Shown: piece by piece, positions 11,301-22,990 of the stretch
Layout of the letters: the number at the start of each line of letters is the position of its first letter
Numbering within the stretch: the stretch's first letter is position 1
NCBI RefSeq assembly: GCF_001186125.1
Contig: NW_014040388.1
Coordinates: forward strand, 84,002 to 107,047
Source: Sphaeroforma arctica JP610
Lineage: Eukaryota > Opisthokonta > Ichthyosporea > Ichthyophonida
DNA length: 23,046 nucleotides
Direction: 5' to 3'
Made by a program: the position numbers and the translations under genes
The notes under the pieces: model-generated
Databases searched by the model: none
Told to the model about the DNA's origin: nothing
What the model saw: the letters and a program-made list of their open reading frames with translations, nothing else

Positions 11301-11534
11301 TTTAACCCAATCTCGTAGGTTGTGAGCATGATATGACAGACAGCATCTATTACTTTATTTAACCCAATCTCGTAGGTTGTGAGCTTCGAGGATTTCAAAG
11401 AGCTCAACACCGGCAAGGGCATGGTGGCTATCAAAGAGGCAGGCAAGTACAAGCAAGAAGGCAAGCAGTACATTGTGCAGGACGGCGACATCATCCATTT
11501 CCAATTCAACGTAACCACCCAGAAGAAGAAATAA
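3525..11534 (+). CDS. OLA1: Obg-like ATPase 1 (OLA1/YchF family), 10 exons
   Basis: P-loop ATPase of the YchF/OLA1 subfamily that binds ribosomes and acts in translation and stress responses. Exons: 3525-3611, 4575-4668, 5478-5543, 6012-6064, 6336-6479, 7737-7896, 8387-8547, 9722-9896, 10346-10449 and 11376-11534. All introns are GT-AG (donors mostly GTATG or GTGNG) and the phases agree throughout. The protein is 400 residues (human 396). Domains: basic N-terminus MPPKKK; Walker A GLPNVGKS (31-38); CTIEPNES switch region (57-64); G3 motif DIAG (94-97); [20 protein letters not shown] and DPIRD (to 148); helical/coiled region from exon 6 (149-201), more diverged than the rest; G4-like NLSA (233-236) before [14 protein letters not shown] domain from about 308 ([43 protein letters not shown]); C-terminal QKKK. 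The usual G4 Glu (NLSE in animals) is Ala here. Introns 5, 7, 8 and 9 carry repeats that copy adjacent exon boundaries. The start is the only in-frame ATG matching the conserved N-terminus. Confidence 0.95.
3612..4574 (+). other. OLA1 intron 1
   Basis: A phase-0 intron of 963 nt. It contains the CA/TA microsatellite at 3830-4060 and otherwise unique sequence. A C homopolymer of nine lies near 4506-4514. No embedded gene was recognised. Confidence 0.85.
3830..4060. repeat. Compound CA / CCCACA / TA microsatellite
   Basis: Alternating CA runs, CACCCACTC-type imperfect hexamers and AT runs. It produces long open frames of Thr-His and Tyr-Ile residues in several frames, which are compositional and not genes. 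Confidence 0.9.
4669..5477 (+). other. OLA1 intron 2, with short telomere-like run
   Basis: A phase-1 intron of 809 nt. At about 5056-5092 there is a short degenerate run of CCCTAAAA/CCTTAAAA/CCTAAAA units. The rest is unique sequence with no gene recognised. Confidence 0.8.
5544..6011 (+). other. OLA1 intron 3
   Basis: A phase-1 intron of 468 nt, donor GTACGT, acceptor TATACAG. I see no repeat or embedded gene. Confidence 0.8.
7235..7397 (+). repeat. Tandem duplication inside OLA1 intron 5
   Basis: Two adjacent copies of a 75-85 bp block beginning GAATTGCAAG and containing TTTCATAGTCAAAACTTTAC and CACAGGTTTAGCATGGTTAC. The copies differ by a short insertion and a few substitutions. The block sits in the 1257-nt intron 5 (6480-7736). 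The part of that intron before it (6480-7234) shows only unique sequence. Confidence 0.8.
7504..7652 (+). pseudogene. Duplicated acceptor and 5' part of OLA1 exon 6 (exon 6 decoy)
   Basis: About 76 nt of intron, the acceptor ATATCCACCAG and about 70 nt of exon 6 are present twice in tandem, with the acceptors 157 bp apart (exon-like start at 7580, real start at 7737). The decoy would encode [20 protein letters not shown], matching the real exon, then diverge after KAE. It has no good donor: GGTTCA is the nearest and would shift frame. Reading on gives a stop near 7750. The copies are only a few per cent diverged, so the duplication is recent. I infer that the downstream copy is the true exon, because only it continues into conserved OLA1 sequence with a GTATGT donor. 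Confidence 0.85.
7897..8386 (+). other. OLA1 intron 6 with CA/TA microsatellite
   Basis: A phase-1 intron of 490 nt. A CA run, AT run and second CA run occupy about 8241-8312. The remainder is unique, with no gene seen. Confidence 0.85.
8706..9117 (+). repeat. 59-bp minisatellite, 7 copies, OLA1 intron 7
   Basis: Unit contains ATTGCGTGCTCTACTCTAAC, CGTGTATGTATTTCCATTACG and TTAACTGTAAGACATA. ATTGCGT starts at 8716, 8775, 8834, 8893, 8952, 9011 and 9070, so the period is 59 with almost no length change. It ends exactly where the first decayed copy of the exon 8 start begins. Confidence 0.95.
9119..9157 (+). pseudogene. Decayed copy 1 of the OLA1 exon 8 start
   Basis: GTGCACGGCGGAGGTTAG followed by TTGATTTCGTTCTCTG aligns without gaps to the exon 8 start at 9722. 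In the same frame it reads VHGGG, stop, LISFS against the real [11 protein letters not shown]. The acceptor AG is lost. It is about 600 bp upstream of the true exon. Confidence 0.7.
9164..9310 (+). repeat. 76-bp tandem duplication in OLA1 intron 7
   Basis: Two copies of a block containing GGCACTATACACATC, GTGTAGAT and ACATCTATATGCACA, starting near 9171 and 9247. Confidence 0.8.
9340..9395 (+). pseudogene. Decayed copy 2 of the OLA1 exon 8 acceptor and start
   Basis: TATGGAC, an intact CAG acceptor at 9353-9355, then a segment reading [10 protein letters not shown] in the exon 8 frame (real [10 protein letters not shown]). It keeps the acceptor and about 12 codons, then diverges and meets a stop a few codons later. 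Together with the copy at 9119 it shows that the exon 8 border was duplicated at least twice within intron 7. Confidence 0.75.
9420..9700 (+). repeat. 28-bp minisatellite with flanking direct and inverted repeats
   Basis: About seven copies of ATGAAGATATATTATACC plus TATGTTTAGA. It is flanked by direct repeats of TGTTTAGCGATGGACATGTC at about 9440 and 9655. The outer bases (CATGAATGGAGGTATAT near 9468 and ATATCTCCATTCATATG near 9692) are inverted relative to each other. It lies immediately upstream of the exon 8 acceptor. Confidence 0.85.
10018..10345 (+). repeat. 80-bp minisatellite (4 copies) ending in the exon 9 splice acceptor
   Basis: GAGAATACAGG-type unit starts recur at 10021, 10101, 10181 and 10261. 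Each unit has GTTGCTAGGCAAC, CCACGTTGCTTGGTTG and CGCGTTGTTGTGTATCAG followed by GGTGCGAGAA. The last unit ends GTTGTTGTGTATACGCCAG, which is the real acceptor of exon 9 (exon begins GTGAGAAAG). The earlier copies each end in a CAG that resembles an acceptor, followed by a sequence like the exon start. Confidence 0.9.
10045..10297. promoter_or_regulatory. Four X-box-like palindromes GTTGCTAGGCAAC
   Basis: One palindrome per 80-bp unit (10045-10057, then near 10125, 10205 and 10285). The arms GTTGC/GCAAC match the half-sites bound by RFX transcription factors, with a one-base-shorter spacer than the classic 14-mer. RFX binding is inference; the palindromes are seen. Confidence 0.35.
10768..10784. 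promoter_or_regulatory. Perfect 7-bp-arm palindrome AGGTTGCTTAGCAACCT
   Basis: An inverted repeat of X-box type in OLA1 intron 9 (10450-11375), between exon 9 and the 57-bp array. A half-degenerate relative, GGTTGCCATAGCGATGG, is at about 10543. Function is unknown. Confidence 0.3.
10857..11117 (+). repeat. 57-bp minisatellite in OLA1 intron 9, about 4.5 copies
   Basis: Unit holds CGCAGATTAAGTCAAGGCCG, TACTTGTTAGATATGTATGC and ATATGTATTCCATTCAT. Copies start at about 10871, 10928, 10985, 11039 and 11092. Because 57 is divisible by three, the array is open in several frames. The repetitive peptides are artefacts. Confidence 0.9.
11139..11384 (+). repeat. 55-58-bp array reiterating the exon 10 splice acceptor
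   Basis: Four copies of a unit with CATGATATGACAGACAGC, ATTACTTTATTTAACCCAATC and CTCGTAGGTTGTGAGC. The last CTCGTAG (11369-11375) is the true acceptor, and GTTGTGAGC (11376-11384) is the first nine bases of exon 10. Copies at 11182 and 11312 keep the acceptor AG; the one at 11237 has lost it (CTCGTGG). Use of the 11318 acceptor would meet an in-frame TGA six codons in. Confidence 0.9.
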
Positions 11535-11570
11535 AGAACGGAACCACCCACAAGAAGAAATAAAGAACCG
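11511..11570 (+). repeat. 30-bp duplication across the OLA1 stop codon and AATAAA
   Basis: The last codons, the stop and an overlapping AATAAA (11511-11540) are repeated immediately (11541-11570), differing at a few bases. This places two candidate polyadenylation signals (11530-11535 and 11559-11564) at and just after the stop. Confidence 0.85.
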
Positions 11571-11927
11571 TCTGTAGGGTGGGTGCATTGATACACACGC
11601 ACCCGTGCGGTTGTACGTCTGGTCAGACTGAGTGATTATCTACCAGCGGATGCTAGTCAATGACTTCATACGACTGGTATTTCTAATAGTCTTATGCGAG
11701 TACTACGCGTTGTAGATGTAGGTGTAGGTGTAGGTGCACCTCGCTACTTAAAAGTACTTGTACGGAACTACCGATGTATGTGCAGCCCTGCTCATCACGG
11801 AACAGTTTGAAGGTATCATCAATTGGGGATGTGGTGTGTTTGGCTATGCCCGATATGTCTCTAGAATACATGTAGGAGGTGTTGCTATGTTATAGTGCTG
11901 GGGCGCTCTTACTGTCTTATCGGATGT

Positions 11928-11941
11928 GTTACTATGGCAAC
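11928..11941. promoter_or_regulatory. X-box-like 14-mer GTTACTATGGCAAC
   Basis: It matches the 14-base RFX X-box pattern RYYNYYATRRNRAC at every position. It lies in the convergent intergenic region, so no promoter is obvious nearby, and a chance occurrence cannot be excluded. Confidence 0.3.
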
Positions 11942-12289
11942 AGTGCATCTATTCCTCACGCAGCTTGCTGTGCAAATGAGCCGCCGAAGGTGTGTGGTGC
12001 AACTATGGTGCAATGTACGGTCATCCTTATACCTCTCGCAATGGAACACAAGTCTGGTAGCCTTGTCGCATGCACTGTGCACGGACCCGATAGTATCAGG
12101 ACATCTTGGTAGTGGGGTTTTCATCGCTCATGGGAGTACTAACAGAGTTTTTCCGGGTGTGTAAAACCCCGCTGCACCACATTCCGTTTGCAGACAGTGA
12201 CCGCCTATCAGCCTCCTTGCTTGCGGCATGCATAACGAGCACGTGTGGACCAATAAATCAGACGCTAGTTTTTAAACTGCCCCGCCATT

Positions 12290-12407
12290 TTATTAACGTG
12301 CGAATGACTTGCTTTAGTTATTCACATGCATCTGCAAGCCCCTCCTATTTATTAACGTGCAAACGACATACCTTTGTTATTCACATGCATCTGCACCAAG
12401 GTCCATG
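12290..12407. repeat. 59-bp tandem duplication
   Basis: Two copies beginning TTATTAACGTGC and containing TTATTCACATGCATCTGC, at 12290 and 12349, with moderate divergence in the middle. Confidence 0.8.
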
Positions 12408-12838
12408 ACACATGCTGCGGGAGTACGTTCAAATAAAAGTATCAAGCTCGTTACAAAAAAAAATCAAAAGCGCAGGCGGAACTAGCTCTAGCATGCGGGT
12501 GTACGTCACTTTACATTGATATATGCCTATCTCTATAGGGTTTATCGTATATGAAGGAACGGTTGGGGTTTAAACGATTTGCGGTCGTTGTATACGATAG
12601 CCATTTGTGGACGTGGATGCATCCCGGGCTTCACAACACGGAGGTTGTTAAAATGTGCCCGAGATCAAAGAACAATATTTCACGTGGTGCAAGAATTTTT
12701 ATCCAACTTCTGCCAATCTTTGTAGACTAAAAAGGTTATTTATAAACAGACTACACTTATGAACCACTAGCACTACCTCACAATACCATCACACAGTTTG
12801 CTGGTTCGAAAGGACGATTACGATCACCGACATGGACC

Positions 12839-15307
12839 TCAGAGCTTCAGCGTGATGAGGTATCGCGTGCGTACTTGCGACTCCGAATAAACCAAGAACT
12901 CGTCCTGGTAGAACGAACTGTCCACCTTAGTGTCCTTGGGTGCAGACTGCGGCACAGTCACCTGTTTCTTCTCCAAAGTTATGGGCTTCCAGCTGCCCGG
13001 CGTCATCCTACCCACCGCGTGAACAGAGTCACTTCCGGCCGGAGCAGCGCGGAGTGATGAGTCATCTTTGGTGATCTCGTGTGGCGTACCCAGGGCTGCT
13101 TCGGCCAGGAACATACAGGCGTATTTGCTTCCGTAGGCAGACGTGTAACTGCGTGATTTACTATTTTCCGCAGCCAGATAGATGCCTTTCCCTACTCGAC
13201 CCCCGCTGTGTGGCATGATGCGCAAGCCATTGGTTAAAATGGGTGCCACAACCGCCAGGTTGGTACCGTGCCAGAGGAGTCGTCTGTTGTCCAAGGCATC
13301 GAATGCTTTATAACGGGAGCCTTCGCCCTCCCTATCCACAGTCCACACATCAAGCAACTGACTATTACCACTCTTGGTGACATCGAAATACTTCTGGATT
13401 GCCCTGTACACATTGCTGTTCGAATCCAAAGGCTTTAGGTCGGCCTTGAGACTGAGGTAGTGCTGATCTGCGGGATGGGGCACAATCTTTTTCGTAGGCT
13501 GGTTGACACTGATCTTGTCCATATTCTGCTGTGTCTCGTACATGTCACTGAGTATGTCGCACATGTCGAAGCGCTCCTGCAACTTCACAGCCGTATCGAT
13601 GACTGGTGGGCGACTACGCCCGAAACTATGAGGTATAGTCGTGTAGAATAAGCTGGATAGCTCAGCGAGGCTTTCTCCGGCCTTTTTACTCGGTTTCGCC
13701 AGTCGATCTGATATACGCTGTAAAACATCCACACCTCGCTGAATTTGCTGCTGCGAGGGTACTCCCAGAGGCAACTTTTTTAGATCAAGGTTAAATTCAT
13801 CGAGAGCGGCATTTCGTACGTCCGATGAAAATAGTGTCTGCACAAGGTCCAAGGTCTTGGCATCTAGTATGCTTGGCATGTATTCGATATCGGAATGTTC
13901 GGTTTTCATGGGGGTGTTCTCAGCAGTCTTGTTTGTATCGATTTCGACCGGTTGGTATTTGCCGAATTTCGGTTTGAACTCATCAGCGCCCCACGCATTA
14001 CCGGTTTTGTCCTTGTATTTCTTGGAAAATGTAACCACAGCGTCTTCAAGTGTTGTCTCCGGGAACCATTTCGAGGTATTGCCCTTCAAAGCTTCTCCCA
14101 CTCGTCCCCAGCGTGTCCAGACTCCATACTGACCAGATTTCTTGTGCTTATAAATGCTTACTTTGTAATACTTGTTGCTATTAGTGGAGCCAGTGATATC
14201 ACACTGATTCATGACCGAATCATAGTACTCACCGTCGTCATCCGACACCACCTTGAAGTCTGCTGGCGTCTTACCAGCCACCACCACATCAACATCGACT
14301 TGACGGATGTTTCTAGCACTCGCTGCCAATTTTGGCGTAACGGGCTCGGGTTTCGCTGATTTTGGCTTTTTTACACTCTTCTTGACAGGCGTAGCCTTTT
14401 GGGTGCAAACCGGTGCAGTACGCGTGTGTTGCGGGGGCAATTTGTCCAAACTGGCGCCAGGTGGCAGTCTTCGGATATGTCTACTGGTGTGATTTGGGTG
14501 CACAACGTTTGTTTGTTTCATACGTATGAAGTCGACAGCATATACCCACATTCCAGAACTCACGCTTCGAAGATTGAAGTTCGAATTCATAATCGCCTCG
14601 CTGTACAATTGTTCGGTGTTCGTAGCGCCCTGAGGATCGTAGTTGTACCAACCAGTTGATTTTCCATCGATCCCATCATCCACCCAATACTGCCACATAA
14701 CATTGTATCCCTGTAGCTTCGCATCAAAATTCTGGTGTATGTAGTAGTACTTGCTAGCGATAGGCGGGTCTTCGCGATCAGCCCAACTTAGTCCAGTTTT
14801 GGACTTGAATTTGGCATCATAGCTCTTGATAGCCTCCTCGAAATCCGTAAAGGACTCGACAAGCGCCGAACCCGCCGTGCCTGTCCGGCCCCATCGCGTG
14901 TAGATAACGATATCGCCATCGTCGGTTCCGTCATCAAGTTCAATCAGCTGGAGTACAAAGTATTTGTCGGTGTTGCTGGTGGCTTCAATGAAGACCAGCA
15001 TTGCATCGTACGGTTCACCATTGTCATCAACAGCAATATCACCGCTGAGATTGCTAGCTGGATCAACAACCCCTAAGGCCTGGGTCGAGTTTACAGTTCC
15101 CTTCAGACCCGTTTTGCGCTTCTTAGTGCTATTCTTGGGTATAAACTTGGCTGCCCTTTTCTGGTTTCGAGGTGTCTGTGGCGCAGCTTTTGTCTTGGTC
15201 TTTGGCGCTGCCTTTTTTGCAGGGACCTTCTTCGCCACCACGGGCTCGGGCTCAGCTTTGGGTTTGGGTTTCGCCCGAGTGCTTCTACGCACACTTCCAC
15301 TCATCAT
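12839..15307 (-). CDS. PARP3-like poly/mono-ADP-ribosyltransferase with WGR-WWE-WGR layout, single exon
   Basis: NAD+-dependent ADP-ribosyltransferase, expected in the nucleus at DNA breaks. It has 822 residues in one uninterrupted frame. Order: Lys/Pro/Ala-rich basic tail with nuclear-localisation-like KKRK (1-70); WGR domain 1 (about 101-193; TRWGR at 137-141, KTGLSW); WWE domain (about 200-281; Trp205, Trp208, Trp220, YAVDFIRMKQTN, RHIRR); second basic Pro/Lys linker (300-330); WGR domain 2 (about 355-455; TRWGR 398-402, KTGNAW); helical regulatory domain (about 478-598; KKLPLGVPSQQQIQRG, LSSLFYTTIPHSFG); catalytic domain (about 610-822) with the H-Y-E triad His680 (LLWHGTN), Tyr710 (GGRVGKGIYLA) and Glu803 (QDEFLVYSESQ). 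The catalytic block and C-terminus are closest, by eye, to animal PARP3. Human PARP3 has about 530 residues, one WGR and no WWE. The start is the first of two adjacent ATGs; either is possible. Confidence 0.93.
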   Translation of the reverse strand: MMSGSVRRSTRAKPKPKAEPEPVVAKKVPAKKAAPKTKTKAAPQTPRNQKRAAKFIPKNSTKKRKTGLKGTVNSTQALGVVDPASNLSGDIAVDDNGEPYDAMLVFIEATSNTDKYFVLQLIELDDGTDDGDIVIYTRWGRTGTAGSALVESFTDFEEAIKSYDAKFKSKTGLSWADREDPPIASKYYYIHQNFDAKLQGYNVMWQYWVDDGIDGKSTGWYNYDPQGATNTEQLYSEAIMNSNFNLRSVSSGMWVYAVDFIRMKQTNVVHPNHTSRHIRRLPPGASLDKLPPQHTRTAPVCTQKATPVKKSVKKPKSAKPEPVTPKLAASARNIRQVDVDVVVAGKTPADFKVVSDDDGEYYDSVMNQCDITGSTNSNKYYKVSIYKHKKSGQYGVWTRWGRVGEALKGNTSKWFPETTLEDAVVTFSKKYKDKTGNAWGADEFKPKFGKYQPVEIDTNKTAENTPMKTEHSDIEYMPSILDAKTLDLVQTLFSSDVRNAALDEFNLDLKKLPLGVPSQQQIQRGVDVLQRISDRLAKPSKKAGESLAELSSLFYTTIPHSFGRSRPPVIDTAVKLQERFDMCDILSDMYETQQNMDKISVNQPTKKIVPHPADQHYLSLKADLKPLDSNSNVYRAIQKYFDVTKSGNSQLLDVWTVDREGEGSRYKAFDALDNRRLLWHGTNLAVVAPILTNGLRIMPHSGGRVGKGIYLAAENSKSRSYTSAYGSKYACMFLAEAALGTPHEITKDDSSLRAAPAGSDSVHAVGRMTPGSWKPITLEKKQVTVPQSAPKDTKVDSSFYQDEFLVYSESQVRTRYLITLKL

Positions 15308-16710
15308 AGTATCAGACAGCTTGCAATAATTTTTTATCGGTCACTTTCCAGAAGTGATCTATAAGCTCGTTAAATAAAGTTAGATATATTTATTCGTCCA
15401 GCACAAAAAATGCGTGTTGAAGCGTCCCTGCCGGTGCGTATCAGAGTGTTATGTCTTCGGGGGTTGATGCTACTGCTCGTTTTGTACTCTAATTTCACAT
15501 ACGTTTCAGTTTTATGTAAATTTCACATAATTCCTATTTGAACGCTCGACAATATTTAGTTGACAGTTGTTTGTCCTTGACTTCTTTATTTATTTACCAT
15601 CTCATGATTACCATCCTTCGTCGCCTTGTCGGCTTTCACAAAGTGTCTCGTTTCTGCACCTTCAACAAGAAGCTCGACAGCAACGTGCAACTTTACCGAG
15701 GGCGACACGAATCAGGATTGTGGAAAATGGTAAAACCAAAATTGAATCAATTGAAGTCAGTCAAGTCACTAACTCACTGATACGTACGAGCATTTTTATT
15801 GGCCGATCTATGATTTGCGGATATGCTTTTTAAAAAGAAATGGTTATTTTCCTGTTTTTGGAGTCGACTTCAATCTCCAAGTCCAATACGTTTTTTAAAA
15901 ATACGTATAAATATACTAATATAGAGAGTATATATATCAGCACACTTCGTATTTGTGTGTAACGTTTACCTTGGATTGGTCCTATTTGTTTTACAAGGGC
16001 GCAATTTGTTGGATTTGAGGGGCTGTCGTTTTAAGAGCTTTATCATAACACAGACCTGGTTTAGTTCTAAATAGGGCAGACCTATTCTACCCACTTATAC
16101 CTTATAGCGTTAAACGCATACGCTAATACCAGGACGAAATGTGGCGAGCGGCGCACTGGTGACTGGGCCTGACTGAGGCCACATACGGTCATACGCTCTG
16201 CCGAGACTTGTTGTCGTTGAGCGTCTGTGACTGCGAGTCAGTGACTCGGACTGTCTGACAGACTGATCTGTGTGTATTCAGTTTGAATAACTGTCCTATT
16301 TTGGTTAAAAAACAAAAACAAAAAAACAAACGTTATAATAAAGATGCAAAGAAAACAACTGTCTGAATTCTAAATATGTACTCGCTTTGGGTGAGTTCTT
16401 TTACCAACGCAGGGACAATCGCAGATCCAAGAGGGCATACAGTACACGAGTAGTCACATGCCACACCAGTAGAAGACCACATATGTGATATATATATGTG
16501 GTGCCGCAATGTAACAGCAATATGTCAGTACGTACTGATGTCTCAAGCGAATTTACCGATCTGCTCTCCGCTTACTGTACACATACCTGCTGAGATAGGG
16601 ACCGCTCGAATTATGGCATCAATTCAGCGTATGAGGACACACCTTATAAAAAATATTCTAGTACTATTACCAATTTGACATATCTTCACGTCTAGTGATA
16701 CGGGTGCACG

Positions 16711-16932
16711 GTACATACTAGTTCCATATACCCAAATAAGTGTTATATACTAGTTCCATATCCCCAAATAAGTGGGACATACTAGTTCCATATACCCAAA
16801 TAAGTGTTATATACTAGTTCCATATCCCCAAATAAGTGGGACATACTAGTTCCATATCCCCAAATAAGTGGGACATACTAGTTCCATATCCCCAAATAAG
16901 TGGTACATACCAGTTCCATATCCCCAAATATG
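16711..16932. repeat. 32-bp satellite, 7 copies
   Basis: Unit TACTAGTTCCATATCCCC plus AAATAAGTGGGACA, with starts at 16716, 16748, 16780, 16812, 16844, 16876 and 16908, so the period is exactly 32. Two subtypes (AAGTGTTAT and AAGTGGGAC endings) alternate in the first part and then give way to one type. Confidence 0.95.
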
Positions 16933-17048
16933 TCCGATCTTCACTACCAAGACCGGATCTGTACACCACACACTTGGACACTACGCAAACGTTCTGGACG
17001 ATACTCTCAAGCTAAAATCCAAAATGTGAATATTATGTGTCGCCTTGT

Positions 17049-17054
17049 TTTATT
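17049..17054 (-). terminator. Polyadenylation signal AATAAA for GOLPH3
   Basis: AATAAA on the minus strand, about 110 nt past the GOLPH3 stop codon (17165-17167). Confidence 0.5.
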
Positions 17055-17164
17055 TGTTCAGCAAAATATCGGCGTGACGCAATCAATGCGAAATGATTAT
17101 TCGACGCCCATTACAGACTGTACCTGAAAAGTTAAAACCCCCACTAATCCATCTGCCTAATTGT

Positions 17165-21139
<3,975 letters not shown>

Positions 21140-22014
21140 CTAAGAAAAGAGGAGGTAACAATTGAGTTAGATAGAAATACTACAGGTGGTATGACCTGAG
21201 AACCGTATAGGCGTCAGGCAAGCTATAGGGGCACACAACACGCACACTATAAGGAAAAACGCACGTGAAATACAGACAAAACGGGGCGCATCCATATACA
21301 AATGTGAATGATAATGTCAATATAGATAGATACATACACACACATACACCCACATATATATATATTTATATAATATACATATTAATAAATATATACACAC
21401 ATATACATACATAGATACATATACAAATACATAAACGCACAGGCACACATATACGCAAACACACCCACACATATATATAAATTTATATGTATACATACAT
21501 ATTTATACGTATACATACATACATATATAAATATATATTTACACGTATACATACATATTTATACATAAAACATATATATATATATATATACATATATATA
21601 TACATACATACATACATATATATATATATATAAAGACATATATATACATACACACACACACACATATATATATATATAAATATATATATAATTATATACT
21701 TACATACATACATATAAATATAAAACTGTATGCATGTAAGTAAATATTAAGATAAGTACTGAATGCACAGATGTATAAATATGTATAAATATAACAAATA
21801 TGATATGTATATATGTATTCTCAAATATATATCATTTATATAAAATAGAAATCGAAACACATGAATATATATGTATACATATGATACGAACAAGCATATC
21901 TTTCTATATAATTTTAGATATATATATATCCATATACGACAAGATAATATACATATCCGTATACACATAGATACTTACATTCACACACACACACACACAC
22001 AAACAGACACACGC

Positions 22015-22045
<31 letters not shown>

Positions 22046-22060
22046 CACATATATACATAC

Positions 22061-22107
<47 letters not shown>

Positions 22108-22334
22108 TTGCCGTAGCAGGAGCGGTGAACCAACTTGCTACTACGGGAATATCACACAGCTGCGTTCTCTGGGTTCGATTTCCAAAAGTTTCTGGCTGTC
22201 GCAGCGCTACTGAGTTCAATTTTATGAATTCACAATATATCACAATATCGCAATATACCACAATATATCCCAATATAGCATAATATATATATATATATAA
22301 CACAATATAACACAATATATCACATTATAACACA

Positions 22335-22367
<33 letters not shown>

Positions 22368-22951
22368 CATATACATGTATTTATTATATATATATATATA
22401 TTAATATATGTATATATATATGTATATGTATATATGTATATGTATATGTATATATATATACATACATATTTAAATATATATATATAAATACATAGATATA
22501 TATATATATATGTACATATATATATATATCACAATATCACAATATCACAATATCACAATATATATATATATATACATATATAAATATATATTTAAATACA
22601 TATATATTTGATTTATGGATACAAAAGGATATAAGTGGTTACTAATGATTTATATATATATATGTATACATCACCACATACATCTCCACATACAGTTACC
22701 AACACTACCCCATACACACGTATATATACATACATATACATACATACACACACACACAAATATATATATATATATATATAGATTCTATGCACATACTCCT
22801 ATGCACACACACGCACACACATACACACATACATACACGTGTACACAGTCACAGTCACAGTCACAGACACACACGCATACATATATATATATATATATAT
22901 ATATACATTCATATACGACGACACAGACACAGACACAGACACAGATACATA

Positions 22952-22990
<39 letters not shown>

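Larger units (their letters stand above)
11571..12838. other. Intergenic region between OLA1 and PARP (convergent)
   Basis: Both flanking genes end here. It contains a GTAGGT hexamer run near 11715, an X-box-like site at 11928, a 59-bp tandem duplication at 12290-12407, and plus-strand AATAAA motifs near 12251 and 12433. Open frames of up to 100 codons give no recognisable product. Confidence 0.6.
15308..17164. other. Intergenic region upstream of PARP and downstream of GOLPH3
   Basis: Mostly unique AT-rich sequence. Short palindromic words (CAGTGACTCGGACTGTCTG, CTGACAG) lie near 16220-16270 and are followed by an A-run with single Cs at 16305-16330, like the tract at 2920-3297. The 32-bp satellite lies at 16711-16932. 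Small open frames near 15540-15830 have no convincing relatives. No gene is supported. Confidence 0.6.

Noticed and set aside
11879-12408. A further small gene between OLA1 and PARP
   Set aside because: Three overlapping frames of 77-100 codons, none with a recognisable motif, and the last one covers a tandem duplication.
15567-15833. Small plus-strand frame with RIVENGKTKIESIE, which recalls the C-terminus of DnaJ-B type chaperones
   Set aside because: The resemblance covers about 15 residues, lacks the J domain or any supporting exon nearby, and the rest is unlike any family I know.
22102-22225. A tRNA gene
   Set aside because: Only a B-box-like motif and a hairpin are present; acceptor and anticodon arms cannot be formed.
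21914-22315. A 133-codon minus-strand frame across the 22102-22225 island
   Set aside because: Most of it is Tyr-Ile/Val microsatellite translation and the unique part matches no protein I recognise, including the GOLPH3 N-terminus.
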